Below, piece by piece: positions 34,585-44,195 of a DNA stretch of 64,000 nt. This DNA comes from JAAGZL01 sp964628835 (lineage in GTDB: Bacteria > Pseudomonadota > Gammaproteobacteria > Chromatiales > Chromatiaceae): NCBI GenBank assembly GCA_964628835.1, contig CAZVME010000008.1:5632-69631 (forward strand). Reading direction: 5' to 3'. Position numbers and translations under genes: made by a program. Numbering within the stretch: the first letter of the stretch is position 1; each line of letters opens with the position of its first letter. The notes under the pieces were generated by a model. The model saw nothing but the letters and a program-made list of their open reading frames with translations. It was not told where the DNA came from and searched no databases.

Positions 34585-34606
34585 CAGGGGGCGATTAAGC
34601 CCCCTG
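34585..34606 (-). terminator. Hairpin downstream of oadB
   Basis: CAGGGGGC and GCCCCCTG form an 8-bp GC-rich stem with a 6-nt loop, 14 bp after the oadB stop on the minus strand. T-richness after it is weak. It probably marks the end of the oadGAB transcript and separates it from the yceD promoter region. Confidence 0.55.
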
Positions 34607-34619
34607 ACCAGGATTGCCA

Positions 34620-35753
34620 CTAACCGCCAACCACCGCCAGCAGTACACCTGCGGCAACGGCAGAGCCAATTACACCGGCTACATTTGGGCCCATAGCGTG
34701 CATCAGAAGGAAATTGTGGTGATTACTCTCCAGCCCAACCTTATTGACCACGCGTGCAGCCATTGGAACAGCCGAAACGCCCGCAGCACCAATTAATGGG
34801 TTGATCTTACCGCCAGTGAGGCGACTCATTAGCTTAGCCATCAAAATGCCAGTTGCCGTACCAACACAGAAGGCCAGAGCTCCCAAAGCAAGAATACCCA
34901 GGGTTTCAACACTGAGGAACTTATCAGCAGAGAGCTTAGAGCCCACAGCCAATCCAAGCATTATGGTTACTATATTGATGATCTCGTTCTGTGCAGCGCG
35001 GCTAAGACGTTCTACAACCCCGCTCTCTCGCAGCAGGTTGCCAAACATCAGCATTCCTATCAGAGGAGCAGCAGACGGCAGGAACAGTATGCAAAGCAGC
35101 AGTACGGTAAAGGGGAACAGAACCTTCTCCAGCTTGCTGACGTGACGCAACTGCTGCATCTCGATGCCACGCTCTTTCTCTGAGGTCAGAGCACGCATGA
35201 TAGGCGGCTGGATAATAGGCACCAGAGCCATATACGAGTATGCAGCCACCGCGATTGCACCTAGTAGATCAGGTGCCAGACGCGAGGCCAGGAAGATTGC
35301 CGTAGGCCCATCTGCACCACCGATGATGGCGATAGCAGAAGCATCAGCCAGGGTAAAATCGAACCCAGGCAAGACATTCAACGCCAGCGCGCCAATCAGG
35401 GTGGTAAAGATACCAAACTGGGCGGCAGCACCAAGCAACAAGGTACTTGGTCTTGCGATCAAGGCACTGAAATCGGTTAGCGCACCAACTCCCATGAAGA
35501 TGAGAAGTGGGAATACACCCGTCTCCACACCTACGTGGTAGATCATACCCAACATACCGTCTGGGCCTGCTATTTCAGCTACCGGGATATTACTCAGGAT
35601 GGCTCCAAAGCCGATAGGCAACAGCAACAAGGGTTCAAACTTCTTGTCAATAGCCAGGTAGATGAGGACACAACCCACCGTCATCATCAGGACTTGGCCC
35701 CACCCCATATTGGCAATCCCCATGGATTGCCATAGTGCTTCAAATCCTTCCAT
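34620..35753 (-). CDS. oadB: Oxaloacetate decarboxylase beta subunit OadB (Na+ pump)
   Basis: OadB decarboxylates the carboxybiotin made by OadA and exports Na+. The 377-aa inner membrane protein has about nine to eleven helices with the conserved segments GGADGPTAIFLASRLAP (ion-site Asp), FPLLIFMGVGALTDF and NFLLMHAMGPNVAGVIGSAVAAG. It lies 3 bp after oadA; together with oadG they form one operon. Confidence 0.95.
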   Translation of the reverse strand: MEGFEALWQSMGIANMGWGQVLMMTVGCVLIYLAIDKKFEPLLLLPIGFGAILSNIPVAEIAGPDGMLGMIYHVGVETGVFPLLIFMGVGALTDFSALIARPSTLLLGAAAQFGIFTTLIGALALNVLPGFDFTLADASAIAIIGGADGPTAIFLASRLAPDLLGAIAVAAYSYMALVPIIQPPIMRALTSEKERGIEMQQLRHVSKLEKVLFPFTVLLLCILFLPSAAPLIGMLMFGNLLRESGVVERLSRAAQNEIINIVTIMLGLAVGSKLSADKFLSVETLGILALGALAFCVGTATGILMAKLMSRLTGGKINPLIGAAGVSAVPMAARVVNKVGLESNHHNFLLMHAMGPNVAGVIGSAVAAGVLLAVVGG

Positions 35754-35756
35754 GAC

Positions 35757-37541
35757 TTACCCCAGAGTAATCAGGGTGTCGCCGACATGCACGGCATCGC
35801 CCTCTTTAACGGCGATGGATGCAACAGTGCCACTGGCAGTGGCGCGCACCTCAGTTTCCATCTTCATGGCTTCCAGAATCATTACCACGTCACCTTCGGT
35901 AACACTCTGACCTGGAGCGATATTGATCTTAAATATGTTGCCAGTCAGGGGGGCATTGATAGTGCACCCAGCAGCAGCCGGAACAGCTACAGGAGCTGCA
36001 GCAGGCGCCACACTGTTTACGGCACCACCGGCTGAGACGGTCACATCATAGGCTTTGCCGTTGACCTGCACTGTATAGGCCTCAGCTCCACCCGTGGCAA
36101 CCGGTGCTGCGGCTGGAGCAGCAGCCGTGGCTGGTGCAGGCTCCGTTCCTGGAACCGGCTCAAATGCATCCGGGTTATTACGGTTTTTCAGGAACTTCAG
36201 GCCCACCTGTGGGAACAATGCATAGATCAGCACATCATCGATGATGTTATCCACCAGGTCGATCTTCTTCTCCTGGGCAATGGTCTCAAGCTCTTCGGTA
36301 AGAGTTTCAACCTCAGGTGAGAGCAGGTCCGCCGGACGGCAGGTGATGGCCTCCTGACCATCTTCCAGAACCTTGGCCTGTAGCTCTGCATTTACCGGGG
36401 CGGGAGATGCGCCATACTCGCCCTTGAGCACACCAGCGGTCTCCTTGGCGATAGACTTATAACGCTCACCGGTCAGAACATTAAGAACTGCCTGGGTACC
36501 CACTATCTGGGAGGTTGGAGTCACCAGCGGGATAAAGCCCAGATCCTCACGCACCTTGGGGATCTCGGCCAGCACGTCATCCAGTTTGTCGCCAGCACCC
36601 TGTTCGCGCAGCTGGTTCTCCATATTGGTGAGCATGCCACCAGGAACCTGGGCCACCAGGATGCGGGAATCTATACCCTTGAGAGCACCCTCGAATTTTA
36701 CGTATTTCTTGCGCACTTCACGGAAGTAGGCCGCGATATCCTCTAGCAGTTCCAGGTCCAGTCCGGTATCACGCTCGGTCTGATCCATGATCGCCACCAC
36801 CGATTCGGTCGCAGAGTGACCATAGGTCATGGCCATGGAGGAGATGGAGGTATCCACCATATCGATGCCGGCATCACAGGCCTTGGTAATGGTGGTGGTA
36901 CTCATGCCGGTGGTGGCATGGGAGTGCAGGGCCAGCGGCACGGAAACGTTCTCTTTTAGGCGGCTAACCAGTTCTGTGGCTACATAGGGCTTGAGCAGAC
37001 CAGCCATATCCTTAATACAGAGAGAGGTACAACCCATATCCTCCAGGCGGCGGGCCATGTCAATCCAGTAATTCATATCATGAACCGGGCTTACGGTGTA
37101 GGACATAGCACCCTGAGCGTGCTTCTCCACTGCCAGAGTTGCCTTTACCGCAGTCTGAAAGTTGCGTACATCATTCATGGCGTCGAAGATGCGAAACACA
37201 TCCATGCCATTGACCGCAGCGCGTTCCACAAAGGCCTTTACCACATCATCTGCATAGTGGCGGTAACCCAGGATATTCTGAGCCCGGAACAGCATCTGCA
37301 TCTGGGTATTTGGCATGGCAGCCTTCAGGCGACGCAGGCGCTCCCATGGATCTTCACCCAGAAAACGGATGCATGAATCAAAGGTAGCACCACCCCATGT
37401 TTCAAGCGACCAGTAGCCTACTTTATCCAGTTTCTCCGCGATGGGTAGCATGTCGTCGATACGCATGCGGGTGGCAAACAGTGATTGATGTGCATCGCGC
37501 AGAACCAGCTCTGAAATTCCTAAAGGTTTTTTATCGCTCAT
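35757..37541 (-). CDS. oadA: Oxaloacetate decarboxylase alpha subunit OadA
   Basis: The 594-aa soluble subunit transfers the C4 carboxylate of oxaloacetate to biotin. The N-terminal carboxyltransferase TIM barrel shows RDAHQSLFATR and the metal-binding LHSHATTGM. A linker rich in Ala and Pro (about 470-500) leads to the biotinyl domain with EAMKMETE; K560 carries biotin. It pairs with OadG and OadB to turn decarboxylation energy into a sodium gradient. Confidence 0.97.
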   Translation of the reverse strand: MSDKKPLGISELVLRDAHQSLFATRMRIDDMLPIAEKLDKVGYWSLETWGGATFDSCIRFLGEDPWERLRRLKAAMPNTQMQMLFRAQNILGYRHYADDVVKAFVERAAVNGMDVFRIFDAMNDVRNFQTAVKATLAVEKHAQGAMSYTVSPVHDMNYWIDMARRLEDMGCTSLCIKDMAGLLKPYVATELVSRLKENVSVPLALHSHATTGMSTTTITKACDAGIDMVDTSISSMAMTYGHSATESVVAIMDQTERDTGLDLELLEDIAAYFREVRKKYVKFEGALKGIDSRILVAQVPGGMLTNMENQLREQGAGDKLDDVLAEIPKVREDLGFIPLVTPTSQIVGTQAVLNVLTGERYKSIAKETAGVLKGEYGASPAPVNAELQAKVLEDGQEAITCRPADLLSPEVETLTEELETIAQEKKIDLVDNIIDDVLIYALFPQVGLKFLKNRNNPDAFEPVPGTEPAPATAAAPAAAPVATGGAEAYTVQVNGKAYDVTVSAGGAVNSVAPAAAPVAVPAAAGCTINAPLTGNIFKINIAPGQSVTEGDVVMILEAMKMETEVRATASGTVASIAVKEGDAVHVGDTLITLG

Positions 37542-37623
37542 AGGTCTTCTTTCTTTAATAATATGTTTAAAAGGATGCGCTGAGGGATCCAGCCTTATAT
37601 TTGATATGGTAAAAACTGCTCTA

Positions 37624-37857
37624 TCATTTTGATCTGAACCGGTTGATGGCGGCAGTTATCACGGCAATCAGTTCAGTATCGTCTGTTCCGGTACCGCCTG
37701 ATGCTGCTGTTGGCGGCGCTTCAGGACCAGAAAGAGAGGCTGCCAGACGTGACATACCAGTGAGGGCAACAACCAGGATGGCCAAAAAGGTGAATACGAT
37801 CCCCATTCCGAGAAACATCAAGTTAACACCCTGAAGTAAAAGATCAGATACGGCCAT
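37624..37857 (-). CDS. oadG: Oxaloacetate decarboxylase gamma subunit OadG
   Basis: The 77-aa subunit has one N-terminal membrane helix (about 10-33) and an Ala/Gly/Pro-rich tail. It anchors OadA to OadB and helps assemble the pump. The sequence LLLQGVNLMFLGMGIVFTFL is typical. It heads the operon, 82 bp before oadA. Confidence 0.92.
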   Translation of the reverse strand: MAVSDLLLQGVNLMFLGMGIVFTFLAILVVALTGMSRLAASLSGPEAPPTAASGGTGTDDTELIAVITAAINRFRSK

Positions 37858-38175
37858 GCACTCTTCCTCGATTTAATCCAGTTAAAACAGCTGTTGCCTG
37901 TATGGAGAGCAAGCCCAATCAGTCACAGTAATAGTTAAACAAGACTTTCTATGGGAATACGCCAGAGATGTCAAGAAAACAGATTGGGCCATATTCGCCT
38001 AACATACTGTTTTAACAGGTGGTTAGAATCACCATTAGAATTATATATACTATCATTTAACATATTAAATAGTCTATCGGTTTTGGCTATTATTCACTTC
38101 ATTTCCATACCGGTAACGGTGTTAGAATAGGGCCTGACAACTCGTCTCAATAACTCAAAAAAGATCCAAAACGGT
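37858..38175. other. Divergent promoter region between oadG and maf
   Basis: This 318-bp AT-rich region lies between two outward-reading genes. It should hold both promoters. A small inverted repeat, CTGTTTTAACAG near 38009, and a very AT-rich stretch around 38040-38075 are visible; I cannot name a regulator. No ORF or RNA gene is seen. Confidence 0.5.
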
Positions 38176-38751
38176 ATGAAATTGATCCTTGGCTCCACCT
38201 CACCATTCCGAAAAGAATTACTGAATAAACTTGGCCTTAGCTTTGGTACAGACGCCCCAGATATAGACGAAACCATGCGTGCTGGCGAACAACCACAGGC
38301 GTTGGTGCAACGTCTGGCTATGGAAAAGGCCCAGGCAGTGGCACAAAGGCATAGCAATGCACTGATCATTGGGTCTGACCAGGTGGCCTGTATCGCCAAT
38401 GATATTTTAGGAAAACCTGGCAACCGGGAACGAGCCATCGCTCAGTTGACTCAGGCCGCAGGGAAACGGGTCAGCTTCTACACCGGACTTTGCCTGCTGA
38501 ACAGTGACAGTGAAGAGTCTCAGGTCGTATGCGAACCATTTCATGTCCATTTCAGACCGCTGAGCCAGGAGCAGATTGAACGTTACCTAGATGCCGAAGA
38601 ACCATACAACTGCGCTGGCAGCTTCAAATCTGAAGGATTGGGTATCTCCCTGTTTGAAAGACTTGAGGGAGACGATCCCAACTCACTCATCGGCTTGCCA
38701 CTTATCCGGCTGATCGCAATGCTGGAGCATGAAGGTGTATCTGTCCCCTAA
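38176..38751 (+). CDS. maf: Maf-family nucleotide pyrophosphatase (YceF-like)
   Basis: The 191-aa protein hydrolyses modified nucleotides; the YceF branch prefers 7-methyl-GTP. The N-terminal LILGSTSPFRKELL motif, the EKAQAVA lysine region and the SDQVACIANDILGKP catalytic segment are intact. In E. coli yceF faces yceD; here the oad operon separates the two. The start gives the standard N-terminus. Confidence 0.93.
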   Translation: MKLILGSTSPFRKELLNKLGLSFGTDAPDIDETMRAGEQPQALVQRLAMEKAQAVAQRHSNALIIGSDQVACIANDILGKPGNRERAIAQLTQAAGKRVSFYTGLCLLNSDSEESQVVCEPFHVHFRPLSQEQIERYLDAEEPYNCAGSFKSEGLGISLFERLEGDDPNSLIGLPLIRLIAMLEHEGVSVP

Positions 38752-38843
38752 GAAAAACCATAGGTGTCCATATACAGAGGGACTACTTATACTTCATAGT
38801 CAGAAATCATTAGGATAATAACAACAGGATCTACACCACCAGC

Positions 38844-40895
38844 ATGAGCAAATCACCGGATCTCACCCATACCAGAAACATAGGTATCGCCGCTCATGTG
38901 GATGCGGGAAAGACCACGCTCACGGAGCGCATCCTATTCTACACCGGGGCCTCCTACAAGATAGGCGAAGTGCATGATGGCGCGGCTCACATGGACTACA
39001 TATTTGAGGAACAGTCACACGGGATAACCATTAACTCCGCCGTTACCCGCGCCACCTGGCAGAAGCACCTGATTCAGGTGATCGATACCCCGGGGCACGT
39101 GGACTTCACCATCGAAGTGGAACGGGCCATGCGTATCCTGGATGGCTGTATCCTGGTACTGGACGGAGTGCGTGGGGTTGAACCACAGACTGAAACCGTG
39201 TGGAGACAGCGCAACAAGTTCCAGCTTCCGGCACTATTCTTCATCAATAAGATGGATCGCCCAGGGGCCGACTTTAACCACTCCATGCAGAGCATTCGCA
39301 AGCGCCTGAAAGGCGAGCCGGTCCCAATCACTGTACCTCTGCCAGAGCAGAATGCCGTGGTGCATCTGATAGACAAATCCACCATTTATTTTGATGGGGA
39401 ACACGGTGAGATCCTGAGACAAGAACCCTGTGATGATGCCACCTGGGACAGCCTTTCAGAGCAACGAGAAGCCCTACTGTTATCGGCAGCAGAGTTCGAT
39501 GAAACTATGGAAGATATAGTTCTGGCCGGTGAAGAGCCAGACACCGAAGCCATCTGGGCCGCCCTGCGCACCGGCACCCTGGCGGGAAAGATCCACCCCT
39601 GTTTTGGTGGTACTGCCCTGCGTAATCAGGGCGTTCAGCCGCTGCTGGATGCTGTGATCAGACTCTTGCCCTCACCCCTGGACCGCCCAGCCGCACCGGC
39701 CAATACAGCGGAGGGTGAAGAGGAGACTGTACAGCTGGATGCAGACCAACCCCTGGTGGCGCTGGCATTCAAGGTGCAGCTTTGGGATGGTCGGCGCCAC
39801 GTCTATGCCAGGATCTACCGGGGGCAACTAAAACCGGGTGACAAGATCACCGCACTCCAGCCCGACGGTCAGCAGATCCAGGAGACAGTGGCGCGCCTGT
39901 TTGAAGTGGACGCGGGAAAAAAGAGCCGTCTGGATCTGGCCAGTGCCGGAGAGATCGTGCTGATCGCCGGTCTGCGGTACGTGACAACTGGAGATACCAT
40001 GTGCAATCCAGAGCATGTACTGGTACTGGAGCGCATTGAAACCCGCGAGCCGGTACTGAGCCTGGCAGTGGAACCCCAATCAGGTGAGGATGAAGATAAA
40101 TTCCTGGAGGTATTGGACAAGGTATTGCAGGAGGACCCCACCCTTCTACTGGAGGATGACCCGGACACCGGACAGCGTCTGCTGCGCGGAATGGGTGAAC
40201 TCCATCTACAGATCGTGCTGGAGCGTCTGCAACGGGAGTTCAATCTTCAGATACGATCTGGCAAACCCGCAGTGGCCCTGCGTGAGACCATCACCCGAGC
40301 CGCAGCCGCAGAGTGTCTATTCCAGCCACACTTCGATCCCAAACTGACAACCCAGGAGTTGAAGGCACGGGTCGGGCTGTCCGTTACCCCACTTGAGCGC
40401 GGCAGTGGCACCCGCATCATCATGGAGCCAGAGATAAAACCTGAGGGCCAAAGGCTGAATCAAGCCCAAATGGAGATCATACAAGAAGCGTTGGAGAGCG
40501 CCCTCTCCACCGGACCAATCGAAGCCGCGCCGCTGGAGGATCTGGAACTGCGGGTAGACCTGATTGAGCTGTTCGGTAAGGCATCCACAGAGGATGCACT
40601 TCAGGCCGCCGCAGTACGGGCCTGCATCAAGGCGATCAAACAGGCAGAACCCTGCCTGCTACATCCCATTATGACGGCAGAGGTAGTAGTACCGGAAGAG
40701 AATCTGGGACAGGTTCTGGGCGATCTACAGGCCCGTCTGGGTGTGATACAGGACACCTCGAAGTGGAAGGAGAGCGCCACCATCAGCTGCGAGGTGGCCC
40801 TAGACAGGTTACTGGGCTACACCACCGACCTGCGCAGCATGACCCAGGGGCGCGGCCACTTCAGCACCATTTTCAAACAATTTGATAAGGTTTGA
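38844..40895 (+). CDS. Elongation factor G paralogue (EF-G2 type)
   Basis: This 683-aa translational GTPase has all EF-G domains: G1 AHVDAGKTT (about residue 17), DTPGHVDF, NKMDRPGADF, domain II (VYARIYRGQLKPGDKI), the III/V folds and a shortened domain IV. Close matches to the main EF-G stop after the G domain, so it is probably a paralogue of unknown specialisation such as recycling or stress translation, not the str-operon gene. Its last 81 codons and about 75 bp downstream are repeated at 44198-44542, beyond the cytochrome operon. Confidence 0.9.
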   Translation: MSKSPDLTHTRNIGIAAHVDAGKTTLTERILFYTGASYKIGEVHDGAAHMDYIFEEQSHGITINSAVTRATWQKHLIQVIDTPGHVDFTIEVERAMRILDGCILVLDGVRGVEPQTETVWRQRNKFQLPALFFINKMDRPGADFNHSMQSIRKRLKGEPVPITVPLPEQNAVVHLIDKSTIYFDGEHGEILRQEPCDDATWDSLSEQREALLLSAAEFDETMEDIVLAGEEPDTEAIWAALRTGTLAGKIHPCFGGTALRNQGVQPLLDAVIRLLPSPLDRPAAPANTAEGEEETVQLDADQPLVALAFKVQLWDGRRHVYARIYRGQLKPGDKITALQPDGQQIQETVARLFEVDAGKKSRLDLASAGEIVLIAGLRYVTTGDTMCNPEHVLVLERIETREPVLSLAVEPQSGEDEDKFLEVLDKVLQEDPTLLLEDDPDTGQRLLRGMGELHLQIVLERLQREFNLQIRSGKPAVALRETITRAAAAECLFQPHFDPKLTTQELKARVGLSVTPLERGSGTRIIMEPEIKPEGQRLNQAQMEIIQEALESALSTGPIEAAPLEDLELRVDLIELFGKASTEDALQAAAVRACIKAIKQAEPCLLHPIMTAEVVVPEENLGQVLGDLQARLGVIQDTSKWKESATISCEVALDRLLGYTTDLRSMTQGRGHFSTIFKQFDKV

Positions 40896-40972
40896 TCTGT
40901 AATAGCCACATATGTTTTAGAAGAACCCTTAAACAGACATCGGTGGATTTTGACGAACTGCCAGAATGTGCC
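40651..40972 (+). repeat. Copy A of a duplicated segment (3' end of the EF-G paralogue plus downstream)
   Basis: This segment (last 81 codons and about 75 bp of non-coding sequence) recurs in direct orientation at 44196-44542. I count about 28 differences in the 243 coding positions (about 88 percent identity) and no gaps there. In the final 66 bp (from CCACATATG to GAATGTGCC) only about three differences are seen. The two copies bracket the 3.2-kb cytochrome operon. Confidence 0.9.
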
Positions 40973-41214
40973 ATATGAAGAAACCCCTGGAAGGGGCCAA
41001 AATATCCCCCCATCAGTTAGCTTGGGGGAGGCGTGCGCCGCGCCGAAGGAATATGGCAGGCTGATTGCCAAGTCCATCATGGTGAGTCGCCACTCCCACA
41101 GGTGAACAAACTCACTCTTCTGCCACTTGTTCCCTGCACTGCACACAGCAACGGCAAAGCCTTTTAGTATCTTACCGCCAGAGGCGGCGGTTTACCTAGA
41201 TTCAATTATTGCGA
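40896..41214. other. Gap between the EF-G paralogue and the cytochrome operon
   Basis: The first 77 bp belong to repeat copy A. From 40973 the sequence is unlike copy B and has GC-rich inverted motifs (CCCCTGGAAGGGG at about 40985) but no ORF. A hairpin near 41174-41191 (ACCGCC with GGCGGT) lies 20 bp after the b561 stop on the minus strand and may end the cytochrome transcript, though no T run follows. Confidence 0.55.
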
Positions 41215-42051
41215 TCAAAACAGGGTCAGCAGTGCAGCGTTGGCTATTGAAAACACCAGGAGAAACAGGCCGAGAAGGATAATGGAGTATCCAAACAGGA
41301 AGTAGCAAATACGCAATGGCACGGGTGGCGGAGGGACCATCGCCATTTCCAGCCTCCCCTCCCTCTCCAGACGGGCAACCCACTCAGGATGCTCATGCCT
41401 AGCCTCTTCAATATCCATCGTGCCATCGAACATCGCGGCATTGAAGGGGAATGAACTGGGCCGCCAGTGCTCCACTGCAAAGTGAATAGTAAAGATATGC
41501 CCCATGGCCAATACCGCCTCAATCCGATGAACCCATAGCGCCACATTCAACAGCCACCCCGGCATGTAATCACTGGTCAGAACAGGGTTGTAGAGCATCA
41601 ACCCAGTCACACCCACTATGATAAGCCCCCACCAGACTGCCCAGTAGTCGAATTTCTCCCACCAACTCCATCGATCAAACCTGGGAAGCTCATTTCGACC
41701 AAAAACCCACCCCATATGTCCAATAAAGCCCTTAATATCTATCCATTGAAAAACCAGCATATCTGGATGCAGCAACGATTTGGGGAAGTTCTTCCAATCT
41801 ATTTTATAAAGTTGATAGAGGATATGGGTTGCAAAGGCAGCTAACAGTACCAACCCGACAATTCGATGTATTTCCAATACGCCACCATAACCACCGAACA
41901 GATTGGCAAGTCCCCGCCCCCAAGGAGTCTCATAGTACATCCAGGCTATCCCAGTAACCGACAGGGTCATGAAAAGAATGATTAACCCCAGATGCCACAG
42001 GCGTTGACCTAGACTGAAACGTTTTAAGCGGGCGCCTTTATCCAACATCAT
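41215..42051 (-). CDS. Cytochrome b561-type membrane subunit
   Basis: The 278-aa protein has four to five membrane helices like the gamma subunit of formate dehydrogenase. Candidate heme-ligating histidines lie in RLWHLG (helix 1), EIHRIVGL and FATHILYQ (helix 2), and WVHRIEAVLAMGHIFTIHF (later helices). A C-terminal helix follows a cytoplasmic loop. It would exchange electrons between quinones and the c-type partners encoded upstream. It overlaps the triheme gene by 14 bp, so the two are coupled. Confidence 0.87.
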   Translation of the reverse strand: MMLDKGARLKRFSLGQRLWHLGLIILFMTLSVTGIAWMYYETPWGRGLANLFGGYGGVLEIHRIVGLVLLAAFATHILYQLYKIDWKNFPKSLLHPDMLVFQWIDIKGFIGHMGWVFGRNELPRFDRWSWWEKFDYWAVWWGLIIVGVTGLMLYNPVLTSDYMPGWLLNVALWVHRIEAVLAMGHIFTIHFAVEHWRPSSFPFNAAMFDGTMDIEEARHEHPEWVARLEREGRLEMAMVPPPPVPLRICYFLFGYSIILLGLFLLVFSIANAALLTLF

Positions 42052-42688
42052 TTTGCCCCCCCTTCAATTTTTGAACCAGTTCGCGCAACCACCACAACCC
42101 GGTATATGGCAGGAAGAACAGGAACACACCAACCGCCAGAATCAACATAAACCAGACACCATAAAAGAGTAGTGGAAATGAAGAACGGGCCTCCGCTGCA
42201 ATCGGGTTAGGTTCGTGAACCAGATATGAGGCAAACGAAGGGGTCGCCCCCTCATGGCATTTAGCGCATACATAGGCATGGCGTCGAATCGGATTCAGGG
42301 TGGAGTAGTAGTGATAAACACCGGCAATTGGTTGACTGCGGTGACACTGCACACAGGCAATCTCCATTCTCAGACCATGCAGATCCTTGATCTGAATGGC
42401 ATGACACTGCCGACAACGCTGTTGTGGACTGAAATTGGGCACCCCCTCATGGGCGTCCATCTTAAAACTGGAGCGGCGAATCTGTTGCTGGTTGGGTCCC
42501 AATCCCCACAGACCTCCTCTTCCTGCAGGCAACTGGTTATAGAAACGATAGGCGCCGGGCAGGGTATCCTGGTCCCTGAAATAACCACTCCCGCTCCGGT
42601 CTCTGCTGGCATCCATCGACTGTGCGATTGCGGTTGGCATCGCCAGCAGCACGCCTAAGAGACAGATAAATGTGCGACTGATCAGCAT
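42038..42688 (-). CDS. Membrane-anchored triheme c-type cytochrome
   Basis: The 216-aa precursor has a signal peptide (about 1-22). A periplasmic domain follows with three CxxCH motifs (CRQCH, CVQCH, CAKCH) and then a C-terminal membrane helix (about 172-192). It resembles small electron-transfer subunits placed between a b-type membrane protein and a larger multiheme enzyme. The ATG at 42688 is preferred over the preceding TTG because AGGAG lies 6 nt before it. Confidence 0.87.
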   Translation of the reverse strand: MLISRTFICLLGVLLAMPTAIAQSMDASRDRSGSGYFRDQDTLPGAYRFYNQLPAGRGGLWGLGPNQQQIRRSSFKMDAHEGVPNFSPQQRCRQCHAIQIKDLHGLRMEIACVQCHRSQPIAGVYHYYSTLNPIRRHAYVCAKCHEGATPSFASYLVHEPNPIAAEARSSFPLLFYGVWFMLILAVGVFLFFLPYTGLWWLRELVQKLKGGQNDVG

Positions 42689-42718
42689 CAATATCTCCTG
42701 TAGTCAGTTACCACAGGA

Positions 42719-43966
42719 TTACTGATTTGGCTCGATAATCTCTCCAACTGCTGCCCGTCTGCTGGTCAAAGCATCCCAACGGCGTTGCAAATCCATAAGG
42801 TCTTCATCTTTATGCTTGTGACAGGTCTGACAAGAGTTGGGAACCTTGGTCTCCAGCGTATCTTTTGGCAGCAGCGCAGTGAATACATGACTACGGATAT
42901 CACCGGACTCAGCACTCTTTGCGATCCTGGGCATATGGCAGTTGCTGCAGTTGCCAAACGAATGAACAGAGTGTGCACCCACTTGGGCCATTTTTACATG
43001 GCATGAGGTACAAAGCTTGTCGCCTTTCAGTTTGGTTTTTCCGCGGAACAGAGGATTGCCCAGTTGATGGACCACATGACAGGAAATACAATTAACACCG
43101 CTATCAGCGTGCTTGGATTTCTTCCAGTCGATGTACTGCTGGTGGTGTCCCTTAGAGAGACCTGTTGCATAGAGGTGTTTGTCACCCAACTGAATAGATT
43201 TGTAATACGTCTCCAGTGCTTTGCCAGGGGTATAACCGACCGCCCAACCGGCACCTTTGACCTTGGTGGATTTACCCCGGTTGTGGCATGAGCCACAAAT
43301 TTGGGTGGCAATACCACCTGTCAGTTTACTGGGGTTGATGATAGTACTACGTTTTTTAAAGGTCTCGCTGGCTGGCAATGCAGCATGGTGTGAACCCGGC
43401 CCATGACACGCCTCACAACCCACTCCAGGCTCCAGGAACGTCTGTTTGTCCAAATCAACGCCAGTAGCGTGGCATCCCCCACACTTTTTTAGCCAAGGGC
43501 GTTTTTTCCAATCATGCTCGTGATAGTTAACCCAGCGTCCGGTATCGATATTGAACTGGGTAGGCGCGATATAATAGACGCCCTCTTTCTTAACTAGGTA
43601 GCGCTGCTTCCACTGGCTGCCGATTGTATACTCCACCTCTTCCTGCGTGGGAAAATAAACCTGATCCAGAGGAATTTTGAGTTTCTTTTCAATCAGCTTA
43701 AAGTCCTCTTTCATCACTTCGGTGTCCAGTTCCACCACCATCACATCCGCATTCTTGGAAATATCCTGAAGCATTTTGCTATGCAGCGTCCGCTTCCACG
43801 AATCGTAGTGCTCCAGATGGCACGTCTTACACACCTCAGAGCCAATATAGGTCTTGGGCTCAGACAGCAGTTTCTTTGGATTGATTGTTTGCGCAGAAGC
43901 TGATTGAAAGACGAATATGGATAGTAATGAAATTAAACAGGCAAGTCTGAACGAGAGGGCCATCAT
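42719..43966 (-). CDS. Periplasmic octaheme c-type cytochrome
   Basis: The 415-aa precursor has a signal peptide (cut near ASAQ) and eight CxxCH motifs: CKTCH at 46-50, then CGGCH, CEACH, CGSCH, CISCH, CTSCH, CSNCH and CQTCH. It resembles the cytochrome c554-like group, but none of the catalytic lysine variants (CxxCK) of nitrite or tetrathionate reductases is present, so it may be an electron carrier rather than a reductase. It precedes the triheme and b561 genes in one minus-strand operon; CAGGAG precedes the start. Substrate is unknown. Confidence 0.88.
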   Translation of the reverse strand: MMALSFRLACLISLLSIFVFQSASAQTINPKKLLSEPKTYIGSEVCKTCHLEHYDSWKRTLHSKMLQDISKNADVMVVELDTEVMKEDFKLIEKKLKIPLDQVYFPTQEEVEYTIGSQWKQRYLVKKEGVYYIAPTQFNIDTGRWVNYHEHDWKKRPWLKKCGGCHATGVDLDKQTFLEPGVGCEACHGPGSHHAALPASETFKKRSTIINPSKLTGGIATQICGSCHNRGKSTKVKGAGWAVGYTPGKALETYYKSIQLGDKHLYATGLSKGHHQQYIDWKKSKHADSGVNCISCHVVHQLGNPLFRGKTKLKGDKLCTSCHVKMAQVGAHSVHSFGNCSNCHMPRIAKSAESGDIRSHVFTALLPKDTLETKVPNSCQTCHKHKDEDLMDLQRRWDALTSRRAAVGEIIEPNQ

Positions 43967-44195
43967 TTTACTCCTGAAGTTATTAGCATTCCATTAGCAT
44001 TCCGGCTGATCTTAAGAGCAGCACACACCGCACTACCGACTACCGAATTTTCTAAGGGCAAAATAATACAAGCTCACACAAAGACTAGGCCATGACCTTA
44101 TAATAAACAAGGTTAGATATAGAAACTTACTTTCGGTGAGAACAACAGCCGACCCCATTAGCGGGTCTGCACCAAGGCCATATAACAGACGGAAT

